Positions 11,301 through 21,771 of a stretch of 59,740 nt of DNA are shown here, piece by piece (position 1 is the first letter of the stretch; each line of letters opens with the position of its first letter). Made by a program: the position numbers and the translations under genes. Location: positions 88,347 to 148,086 of the forward strand of contig JBBHKE010002703.1 of assembly GCA_037447655.1 (NCBI GenBank), in the 5' to 3' direction. Origin of the DNA: Zygnema cylindricum (taxonomy: Eukaryota > Streptophyta > Zygnematophyceae > Zygnematales > Zygnemataceae). The notes beneath the pieces are model-generated. The model did not search any database. It worked only from the letters and a program-made list of their open reading frames with translations, and was not told the origin of the DNA.

Positions 11301-14300
11301 TCTTTTGAATTGGAGGACTGTTTTTACTGTATTGCAATGTTGTCTGGTAGTCCTTTATTTCTTCACCTTTGTTTTTTGAAGATGTTCTGGACAGCCTGCA
11401 AAGGAGCTGTCTGGAAGTTCTATGTGGCCAAGAAAGCTTAGGTTTTCCATGTGACAGAATACAACTCAGTTTTTCTATGTGGCAGAAGAAAGCTTAGGTT
11501 TTCATGTGACAGAATGAAGCTCAGTCTTTCTGTGGCAGTATACAGCTCAGTTTTTCCATGCGACAGAAAAAGGCTCAATTTTCAGAATCAAGCTCAGTTT
11601 TAATATGTGGCAGTATGCAGCTCAGTTTTTCCATGCGACAGAATGAACCTTAGTTTTTCCATTTGGCGGAATAAAGCTCAGTCCTTACACTTTGTTGTGG
11701 AGACAGGTGGCCATATGGAGCTGAGAGTCAAAATTCCTTTGACTTACCGTCTTGAACAAGCCACATGGAACCCTGGCAATCCAAATGAGGTTTGTAATTC
11801 ACTTCATGAGGCTCTCATGGGCGATTTTGTAGCTTAAAGACATATCAGTTTAATCTAAACTCTACAATGAGCAAACTTCATAGCACGAGTTAGTGTCGGT
11901 TTTCTGCCCACATTGACTTCGTAAGTAGGCAGTTGAAGAGGAGATAGTTTTTGTAATAATATGTGATTACCTGTTAACCTCAACAAAGCTTCCTACCTGC
12001 ACATATAATTTCAACTTAAACAATTGCAACTCAAACAAACAGGAACCGTCCCAAACCGAGTTTTTAAACAGAAGTACAAAGAGTGGACAGGGGAAAGCTA
12101 GGAATTCTTGTAGCCATTTTTTTGAATATTCACTGGTGTTGAAGTGGATTGAAGGTTGAAGAATTGGGAATGTGAAGGTGATATTCGCAGAAAGGGAGCA
12201 GGTGGGATGTGTCGCAGATAAAGTTAACTCTATTTTTTGCTTCGATTTGGGAAGTGGTGGAAAACAGGTGCCATTTTTACTGCTTTTCTTAAGGTCCTGC
12301 TTTTCCTGCCTCCCAAATATTAGGTTTCAGTAATTTTTCCCCTAGTTTTTTTCAGTTATTTCAAAAGTTTTTTCAGTTTTTTTCCCAGTTGTGGTCCATT
12401 GTTTCCATGTGAAGTCCAGCTGTTGCATTCCATAAGCAGTTCAGTCTACCGTAATGTCCACCCCCTCGGACTGAAAATAATAGTGTTATGGCTGAGTTCA
12501 GTGAATATAATGGTGTTCCGGGGTAAAAGTTTAAAAGTATCGTGAAAAGTTCAGCTGTACGAAATGTTTTGCACGTGTCATAAACTATCCGGATGTAGCC
12601 TAACCCGTCTACAAATGTTATGACGCCTGTTCACTCGTGACTTTAATTTCCTGAAAATTATACTGAAACCAGTTTGAAGTCTATAAATGTTTCCCGGAAA
12701 AGCTCAATTTCAAGCGAATTAAAATTGAATATTAATAGAACTGATTCTGAGTCCGAGGGGGTGGACGTTACGGTACCCTGAATTGCAATAATTATTTATG
12801 TCATCCTTATTTGAGAAGCATATTTTGAGAAGCATGTTTCAAAGCCGTGTTTTTGCAGGTCTCTACTTTAGAAGGAGACAGACGAGCCATCAATGTAACC
12901 AGGCGTGGTTTATATTGCCTAAAGTATTCCGTCCAGTCTCGTTACAGGTGACATTTGTCTCTTTTTCTGCAGTCCAGATATTTTGTCTTACCTTGTTCTG
13001 TCTGTATCCTTTGTGCCTCTCTCCTGACTTTTTTCACCTCTCGTCCGTATTGTTTGAGTTAGGCAAAATTATCGGGTTTTGCCAATAATCGATATGTACA
13101 GCCAACAATTTTGAAGGTACCTAGTGACCTTGTGAATTTTCAAATGATGAGTTTCTTATCTTTCCTTCCCTTTACCTGCTGGGTTGACCTGCTGTCTTTA
13201 TCGTTGACTTTGTGACTCGATATATCCTATCGCCGATAATCGCAATATAATGACAACATAGACAGCAGGTCAACACAGCAGGCAAAAGGAAGGGAAGTTA
13301 AGAAATGAAACTAAACAAGGTTGCTCTAGGTACCTCTAAAACCGTTGAATGTACTCCTTTGAACTTTTCTCGACTGTTGACAATGTACAGAAAATTCCAT
13401 ATCCCAAAAATTGTACAGAGTCCTCAGGTGCGATAAGAACCATAAGTACAGGTTGACCTTTTCTTTCCCTAAATTCAGATTTGGGGGGCTTCTCCCTGTC
13501 AGGTCAGTTTTACACTTTTTGTTTCATTCTGTTCCAGAACTGTTCGCAGCCATTCATAGCCAATAAATTGGCATATTTTGTGTTTTTTTTGTGGTACAAC
13601 ATTTTGAAGTACAAAGGTTTTTCTGATTTTCTTTTCTACATTCTGCTGTGCGCCTAAAATACACTAAAATAAAAATATAGTAGGTAGACTATCGGTAATT
13701 ATCGCAATATCGATATTTACCGAAAAAAGCTGATAAACATCGGCTTATGAACTTCTCGATATTGTGATAACCGAAATCATGATGTATCGTTTGCGATTTC
13801 GATCAGTATGCATCACTACTATTTTTGGAAGCTTGTACTGTTGGTAATTGTTTAATCATGGTCCATACTTCTACATGAATTCATTGACAACTCAAACTGG
13901 GTTTTATTTTTCTATGTGTGAAGGCCGTTTGTTATGTAGTCAATGAGGGTTAATAGGATTATGGGAGAGATACTTGTCCCAAAGGCCATGTTTTGGGTAT
14001 AAATGTTCCTAATTTAAGGATATTCACTTAAGGCATTGTCATAGTTTTGAATGCATCCTGAAAATCATGGCAATTCTCACCTGTGAATACTTGGTTGTTA
14101 ATGGAGTTTGCATTTTATGGATGTACCTTATACAAGCTTAATCAATTCTTTCGGATAACAATGCGTGAATTTCTAACAATTCATACATTTTTAATTCATC
14201 AACAGGAAGGCAGAACTTTCATTGTCCTTTGTTATGCCCATTTATAGTCTACTATTGATTCCATCTTTTGTTAATGGGAAGACATTTGAAGAGAGATGGG

Positions 14301-17300
14301 TGGTGTCTTTAGTCTTCAGGAGAGGTTATAGTACGGACTCTTTCGTTGTATAACATCTTTTTAAAATTACGTCTTTTGATTTTGTTGGTTGTCGGTAGTA
14401 ATCCAGGACTTTCTCCTTCCAAACTTTGCTGTTTCTTTTTTAGATTTCACACCTTTGAACTTCTTGTTGACAGTTTGGGCTGGATTGCGGTTGATTGATT
14501 GCGGTATGGAAGGTGTGGGGGGAGGGAGTGGGAGAGAAACGATAAAAGGCTTCTTGCATGTGGTCTTGGAGGCCAAGTGCTTTTGTGGGACCAGAGAAGA
14601 AACAGTCTTTATCCCTCTAGTTCTATTATAGCACCTCCTATATTGGGATCCCTTCATTCTCTCCAACTTTCTGTAGACGAGCAGGTTAGTAAGAAAATTT
14701 TGCCTGTAGTAAATATTGCAACAAATTGTTGTTTTTTTTCTTGTAAACAGTGGGTGGGTAATATAGATTATTATTCAATAGATGTATGATTTACTGCCAG
14801 TTTATCTCATTGCTCATTTAGGCACACATTCGCCATCTTTTGCGAGTTTATTTTTAAATGTTTAACCAAAAATGGAATTAAAAATGGGAGCATAAAAATG
14901 CATAGATATCAATATGCCTATCCGAACTATGGTGAAATCGTGGATTTTGATCGAGATTATGGTGCAGGAAAGGTCCAAAAAGGTACAAGTCTCGGTCAAC
15001 ATTCGAAGGTTTCATCATATTCCGGATAGGCTTAATATGTGCAGAATGTAATTTATCGCAAAGAATGATGTTCGACCTTTCAGAATAATCTTTAATAAGG
15101 TTTTTGACTGAGAGCAGATTTAACTGATCAATTTTCATCAGGTGGTATATGCTGGAACTGATTCGGGAATAATTCAAGCTTGGGATTTGAGAGGAAGCAG
15201 AAAATCAGCAGCATTTTGTGGTGCAAATGAGGTTAGAAAATTGGAATTTCGTTGATATGTTTTCTGTGCTTTAGGACTTGAGAAAAGAACACCAAAAAAG
15301 GTGCTTCTGAATGTTTTCAATTCCAAGTTTAAGGGACATTGCAGAAATCGTAGCTTCTGAACATCGATTTGGTCGAAGTTAGAATAAGGGTTATTGAAAA
15401 GCAAAAAATACTACATTATGCTCTATTTCTAGGAGGTGTGCTTTTTGAATTTACCACAATTTGTTAGACTTTCTGCCTCAGGACTGCTGTTATAAGTAAA
15501 ATTTGTTCACTACTATTCTGAATGTTGGCGTTCGGATAGATAATGTCATGTATCCTGAAATATGGTCTGTCTCCTCCACTCCTTTTCTTTTTATCTCTTT
15601 CTTTTTCTATTTTCAATATCTTTTTGTTGTCGTTGCCCTCTCCCACAATCCTCTTTCCTGTTTATGGTTCGTTCATCCAGAAGTCTAATGTTTTATAACG
15701 AGTCTATTTTGCGTTCAGGTTTACCATGCCCCTCTTATGGCCTTCTCTATTCCTAAGCTTTTCTCTAAGGTTCCTACGCTACAGGTACTTTTCTGCATTT
15801 CTTTTCACCAAAACTGAAAATTGCAAGTACACTTTTTTCCAAAAAACAAGGCTCCTTTTTTTTTTTCTCTCGTTGAATCCTTTCGGACAGTCAAATAGAG
15901 GTCAAAGATGGCTTCTTGATTTTTTTGTCAAAAGTCACAACCTGAAAAGTTTCATTTTTTTCCGTCTCTTCTGTAGAAAAGTCAACGACAGCGAGAGAAA
16001 TTACGGGAATAGAACCGTAAAACTGTAGAATGTGAAAAAACATGTAGAAAAAATATGTTTCGATGGAGAACATGTATCGACTGTCATTTATAAACTTTTG
16101 AGATTCAAGAAAAAAAAATTGGGTTAAAATCGTGCAGGAACAAGCTGGTCTGGGCCCTAGTGCTGTTGGTTCAATATTATTTGACCCAGTTAATTCACAA
16201 CATTTGGGTTTTCACCTCTTCAACGGCTGGTAGGCGATTATTTTTTAACACTATATTTCTGCAAAAATGGTGCTTTTGCATTCCTGCTTGTTTGTCTCAT
16301 CCTTATACTTGGTCAAACATAGGTACTATTTCTATGTTTTACCATTACAAACTGTCAGGTACACTGGTCATTTAGATTATTGCCAAACATTTTTTCTGGA
16401 TACTTAATACGTTTTTCTCAAGACGTAGTTGTCCAATTTTTGATCGTGACATCACGGTTAAAGGTAATATCTTACCTTTTGATGGTAAGTAGTCTTATTA
16501 TTGATTGAATTTGTGCCTTTTATGGCTAAGTATGGATGATTGTGCGGCAAACTCTGATAATCTGGCGATCCGTAAATAGTTTGATGAACGACTTTGACTG
16601 ATGGAAGAAAAATTAACACTGGTAGAAACATTTTTTTAACACTAATATTTTTAACATTTGCAATGAATAAGTACTGCCAGTATGTGCCTGTAATGAAGTT
16701 CAGTATTTATGCTCAGTAGTTGAGCTCAATTTATTGACTTTTTAGGATCCTCCATGGTCCTTTGGTGAGAGTTTATGTTTTCCTCTCTCATATTTACCAT
16801 CTTGAGCATGTGTTACGGACACTATTGCTTTTCTGAAGGCTCTTTTAAATTTGCCTAAATTGCTCAAATTGATGAACTCGGAAATATGTCAACGGAACAA
16901 ATACTTTTATGTTTTTATGTTTGGCATGGTTCTACATCAGTGGCTTACTTAATTGTTATACTGTCCTCTATTTTCTGAAGCTTTTTTCTGTTAGGAACAT
17001 ATTATAATCCCCACTGACCAGGCAGAATATGTAACAGGTCCGGTGTATTGGATATTGGAGGGATGGAATTGAGTCATATTCATTGCCCTCCTACCTCACA
17101 GGCTCTTCTAGGGTAAGCCTTGCGAAACTCATCTTCAGATACATGTCGTTATTTATCCATAAACCATATTTTCGGTGTTTGATTTCATAAAAACTTACCT
17201 TGTTTGTATGTTTTCTTTGTACTTAAGCTTCTCGCCTTCTGTAGTGCAATTTTTGGTCTTCTGTTGTGCTTTTTACATTTCCATTCCACACTTTATAACC

Positions 17301-20046
17301 TCTGGAGATATTGTTTTTTCTCACTTTTTCAGCAGATGGCAATTCATAGGTGGTCTCATTTTGTAGCAAGTTTTTGCCACTTCTCAAGATTTTCTTACTT
17401 TCTTGAACCAGTAACTAGTCAGTTGTCAATGCTGGAAAATGCTCGCAAAGTCTTTGTAGTATTCAACTTATTTCCTTTGTAATGTTCGATTTTTTTTATG
17501 GCAGAGAATCAGAGCCGGTTTCTACAGACTGTTTGAGAAGACGACAACCAGTTTGGCTTCGCAATAATTCGGTTGGTCCTTTTCTGAAGCTGTCTCTTAA
17601 ATTTATCTTTTTTATATCCTGTCTATATTGTATGCATGTGCATTTTTATAATGTATGCATGTGCATATAGTATGAATCTAAAAAATGGGTTTTCTGTTCG
17701 GTGTTTTCGAATGTCTGCAAAATTTACAAACTTTACCAAATAGACATAGAAAGTGCACTTCCTGTGCAGAAGAAATTGCAGAAATACCAGCTTTTATCAT
17801 GAAAAAGGGAACAAGTAAAAGCTTTCTAACACAATATTCTTGGTGTTTAAGTTGATGTGAATCTAACTGTGCTGTGGCAGTGTTACAGTGACTTATTATT
17901 TTCATAGTCACCGCATTCTTTAGAGGAATATTCACATTTGGAGAATATTCGGCTAGAGTATTTGGCACAAGCAAATTAGCCGCTCGACTCCATATTCGGC
18001 AAGTAGGATGAAACATTTTAGGATCAATCAGAAAAAAAATGTAAAATCTTAAATTGGCTTATCAAGTAATTAACAACCTGGAGCTGAAGACTGGAGTCCT
18101 GCAAGAGCTAAATAGTAAAAGAAGAGTAAACAGAGAAATGCAAGTCTGGATGTAGAGTTAATATCACTAATCCGGTCGCTAAATAGTGTTAACAGCTCTA
18201 TTCAAGGGAGTGGACTACAATCTGCCACGTTTCCTTGCACTAAATTAGTCTTATATAGCCTAATTTCGCATTAACACTAATAAATCTCTAATGCAATAAC
18301 GATGGACAGTGTAACTTGACTTCTAGTGATCAGGAAGTGTCACCCTAGTCCTCTTTACTTTACCATTGGATGAAACTGTGCACCCACAGAAAATTTTATG
18401 AAGAAAGTACTAAACCGGGTTTGATGTCTACTGCCATAGACCCTGGAAAATTGTACCAAAGATTTGGCAAGATGGGCTAATATTTGGACTTGTCCGAGTC
18501 CAAATATTTGCCCCGTTTTTCAAAAAAATGTTGAACACCAATGACTATGGTTATTTTTCTGTTTACAAACCACATGTTGTAGCAAGTGTAAAGTTTGGTG
18601 CTACATGACCGACTTTCTGTAGTTGTTGTTGTATTCAGTAGAATAAAGTGGAGGTTTGTATAACAATCTGTGTGGTTTTCTTTGTAAGCTCAAAAGAAGA
18701 TATGGGTTATCTGGGATAAATCATACGGCTGGAACCATTATACTTGGTTCAAATCAGTCGACTTTACGACTTGTTATAAAAATCCTTGATATGAATAATA
18801 ACATGACAGAGCTAAAAATATTTTTGTTTATGGAGCTTTTCGTTTATGGCTTGAAGTTGTTGTGATGATGAAATGTTGTAGTATATCATATAGCGTATTT
18901 ATGTTGTTTTACTTAGTTTTGTTTCTGTTTTTTTTTGGGTATCTTCCTTCTTACAGGTATATTGTGCACCATCTGCAATCACACCGGATATCCACCTTCT
19001 TGACTTTGGATCTTCTCCCTTCTCCAGATTTTCTCTCCAGTCTTCTACTGAACCACGGTACACTTCCTCCTCCTCCTCCTCCTCATCCTCCTCCTCCTCC
19101 TCATCCTCCTCCTCTTCCTCCTCTTCTTCCTCCTCCTCTTCCTCCTCCCTCCTCCTCCTCCACCTCCTCCTCCTCCTCCTCCTCCTCCTCCTCTTCCTCT
19201 ATTCAAATGTTGATATTGTTTTCGACATGATTTACAATGCATTTAAAATCTAGGGAGATCAGCGGAGGGGAGAAGGAGATCAACGGTACATTGGAACATT
19301 TCTAGTTCAAAACATGTTTTTTTTCATGAAAAAAAAATAAAATGAAAAATATGACATGATTTTATTTTTACTTTATTTCATTTTATTTTACTCCCATATT
19401 CTCCTTGGACTATGTGACAGGCATGAAGAAACAGAGGCAAAATTGCCTTCTGTAAATTGTGACAAACCAGTCATATGTGTTGCCTCCCATCCAACAACAG
19501 ACATCCTTATTGCAGGAACTGAGGTGAGAGATTGTATTGGTTAACTTCTAGCCAAGTCTTTAAGGTTTTTTTAGGTTTTTTTATATTCAAGGTACAAAGT
19601 TGTGTTTGACAAGCTTTTGTTTGGCGAAGTTTTGTTTGACAAATTTTTTTGTTCAACAAAGTTTTGTTTGACAAGGATTCATTGGACAAATTTGAGTGTC
19701 GGTATGTTTGTTTGAAAGGTTTGTTTGAGGAAATTTTGTGTGATAATTTTTTGTTTGACAAGGTTTTGTTTGATAAACTTATGTTTTGGTGCATTTGTTT
19801 GAAAGTTTTGTTTGAAAGTATTGTTTGACAAAGCTTTTGTTTCACAAAGGTTTTTTGATAAAAAAAAAAATTGGCAAGGTGTCGTTTGATGAACTTCTGT
19901 TTTTGGTAAATTTGTTTGAAAGTTTTGTTGGATAAGTTTTGTTTGACAAAGGTTTTCTTGTCATTTTTTTTTTTTTTTTACGTCTCCAGGATGGTTCCCT
20001 AATGCTGGTGTCGTCAAGCAATGGAGGCAAAGAAGTAGAATTATGA
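8365..20046 (+). CDS. WD40-repeat protein with an N-terminal PIP-box-like motif, 15 exons
   Basis: Exons: 8365-8454, 8517-8617, 8690-8786, 11213-11285, 11707-11789, 12859-12947, 14513-14684, 15142-15231, 15719-15784, 16138-16229, 17038-17112, 17505-17571, 18957-19057, 19421-19523, 19990-20046. All phases close, giving 451 residues. WD40 blades are seen at GGQVLLWDQR, GIIQAWDLRG and the final ILIAGTEDGSLMLVS. The phrase WSGVLDIGGMELSHIHCPP and a tail ending in an AGT-plus-LxVS blade match an uncharacterised plant WD40 family that I recall only loosely. The N-terminus has SLESFFKK, spaced like a PCNA-interacting box but with Asp in place of the usual Gln. The 62-nt first intron is inferred, because it is the only donor/acceptor pair that joins the two frames. 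The exon 7 acceptor at 14512 is the weakest junction. Function unknown; probably a nuclear scaffold. Confidence 0.85.
11430..11690 (+). repeat. Short tandem repeat upstream of WD40 exon 5
   Basis: About eight diverged units of roughly 30 bp share AAGCTCAGTTTTTCCATG followed by TGACAGAAT. The array ends about 20 bp before the exon 5 acceptor at 11706. Confidence 0.7.
12447..12775. mobile_element. 329-bp MITE with TA-flanked inverted termini
   Basis: The left end TACCGTAATGTCCACCCCCT continues as CGGACTGA; the right end is its inverse (TGAGTCCGAGGGGGTGGACG, then TTACGGTA). The termini of about 27 bp differ by only a few bases. TA at each edge fits a Tc1/mariner (Stowaway-type) target duplication. 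There is no transposase frame. It lies in WD40 intron 5. Confidence 0.8.
13117..13336. repeat. Foldback (long inverted repeat) in WD40 intron 6
   Basis: The left arm at 13117-13204 and the right arm at 13256-13336 are imperfect inverted copies. Both contain GGTTGACCTGCTGTCT-like and GGTACCTAG blocks, and the loop is about 50 bp. TATCG-rich sequence flanks it at 13066-13100, 13218-13250 and 13690-13800. That composition resembles the interior of the hAT-like element at 42147-42909, so the foldback may sit inside a larger decayed element. Confidence 0.65.
18160..18326 (-). mobile_element. MITE-like copy, TTAATGCGAAATTAG subfamily
   Basis: Read on the minus strand it shares with 26478-26715 and 39862-40066 the order TTATTAGTGTTAATGCGAAA, then GTGGCAGATTGTAGTCCACT, then AACACTATTT. 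It lies in WD40 intron 12. It has no coding capacity. Confidence 0.6.
19062..19200 (+). repeat. (TCC)n microsatellite directly after the WD40 exon 13 donor
   Basis: About 140 bp of CCT/TCC triplets start four bases after the donor GT at 19058-19059. Read through, it would encode a long Ser then Leu tract and stop. Splicing at 19057 to the acceptor at 19420 instead restores an Arg codon and joins two conserved segments, so the run is intronic. Confidence 0.8.
19597..19960 (+). repeat. Degenerate TTTGTTTGACAAG minisatellite in the last WD40 intron
   Basis: Around fifteen imperfect units of 13-25 bp built on TTTTGTTTGACAAG occupy the intron between 19523 and 19990. The minus-strand Lys/Asn/Ser-rich open frame over this stretch is a by-product of the repeat. 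Confidence 0.75.
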
Positions 20047-21366
20047 TATGTTTGTTAAAGTTTCATTTAATGACATTTTTGTTAACGTTTCTTTTAACGG
20101 CAAGTGCTGTTTTGTTTATATCTGAGGAATTCTAAAATAAAACGTTCTCTCTTTTTCTCTCCCTCTCTCTTCTATACAACTCGATGGCTCAATCAATGCA
20201 CCTTATTGCTCATTTTTCTTTAAGTGTCTGGCTCGGCATCCTTTTCACTCTAATGCACTAATCTCCTTTGATGTTAATTCGACATTGTTGCATTTCCATA
20301 AGTTGCAAAACATAATTTCTAATGTGGTGGTTTTAATAACTTATGGGACAAACTCATCTATGTTTTCATTGGGCCGCAAAAATGTAGGATTTTTTTTAAT
20401 TGGCAGTTTTGGGAGAGGGAAGCTTGTTTTCGATCAAAAAACAGAAAAAGTTACGGAACGGTTTATTAGTTTCCACCTGTCAAAAAAAAATTACTGCATG
20501 AGATATATTCATGCTTGTGAGAGCGTTTGTACGCCTAAATTCTATTGGAATTTTATAAGTGAGACCGGCCTTAAAAGCTCGATTTGACTTATTTGTATGA
20601 TAGGCAGATGTGGAGTTCCATGAAAGCCGTACTGGAAACTAGGGTTTGTTACAGTTGCAAATTGAGACCTAATGACACTCTTCGTCCGAGGTTAAAAATT
20701 GTTTTTCGATATTTAGTACACCATCTATCGCTATTAATGTTAAAAAAAAATCGCCAGTTACAACATCTTTTTTCAGTATACACTTGTCCGTTCTTCACAT
20801 GGAGACAACCAAAGGTAAGGTGAGAATCTTGGCTTCCAATCGTAACCGTCAGATCTACAATCCGACAGGTGTGTACGGTGAAAAAATGTTTTAAGCGGCA
20901 AAAAAAACATTAACACTAATAGCAATACACAGTGTACTCACATTGTATGACAAAAAGTGACGCTCACATAGCGAAACTCAAAGGTGAAACTTTCAACAGG
21001 GAAGCGAAAAAAAAAACGGCCAAGTACAAGATCTGCAATAAACACTGTATTGTGCTCAGTACAGGTTACCTTCCATGGCACTGCACCGTTAAATGCTATT
21101 AGTGTTATATATCGACACCCCTAAATCACGACCCTTGAACCTAAAATAAAATTAACAATGCTGTTTTTTCCTTTGCGCTCACTTAGGTACAGTTAAACAA
21201 GGGTCATTTACAGAGTTTGGGAGGGATTTAACATGGTGCAAGGTTTGTACGGAAACTGCTCGTTATTTTATACGGAATTATAGAAAAAGTATTAGGTACC
21301 GGCCGGCCGGCCGCTGCACGGGAAAGTGAGTGGCGTTGACACAGGAAAGAGTATATATATATAAAA

Positions 21367-21371
<5 letters not shown>
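20047..21371. other. Intergenic, 3' of the WD40 gene, with repeat remnants
   Basis: No gene was assigned. A frame open for about 150 codons runs from roughly 20120 to 20587 on the plus strand, but it matches nothing I recognise and has no good splice context. At 20909-20937 and 21082-21110 two inverted AACACTAATAGC ends of the dispersed MITE family face away from each other. A short GGCCGGCC run lies at 21301-21312. An (AAT)n(A)n tract at about 21362-21413 marks the edge of the inverted duplication. Confidence 0.45.
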
Positions 21372-21402
<31 letters not shown>

Positions 21403-21771
21403 AAAAAAAAAAAAATGAAAACCATGCGTTTTAGAAACACACAGAAAAAAGACAAAGAAAAAAGTTTTGGAAACACACAAAAAAAGACAAAGAAAAAAAT
21501 AAAAAATTTTAAGTCTAAAACGCAAATTGTTTTGACTCTAAATTTCTAAAATTTTAGCGTGTTTTCTTTTGTCCTGCAAGAGAAATGGACTATCGTTTTT
21601 TTTTTTAAGTTTCACTATTGGTTTTCCTTTTTATCGTTTGGCGATAAACGCATATTTTGAGGGGAATTGCATGGAAATTTGTTTGTCAATAGTTTCGATT
21701 TAAATATCGATTACTTCAATCAGTAAAAACAATTTACAATAGTTACACAACTACTAATATGGTTTTTCCAG

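Noticed and set aside
18862-19242. Poly-Pro or poly-Arg/Gly frames, or a poly-Ser tail on the WD40 protein
   Set aside because: The TCC run is intronic. Splicing from 19057 to 19421 keeps phase and joins conserved segments.
19507-19845. Lys/Asn/Ser-rich minus-strand frame with repeating SNK motifs
   Set aside because: By-product of the TTTGTTTGACAAG repeat in the last WD40 intron.
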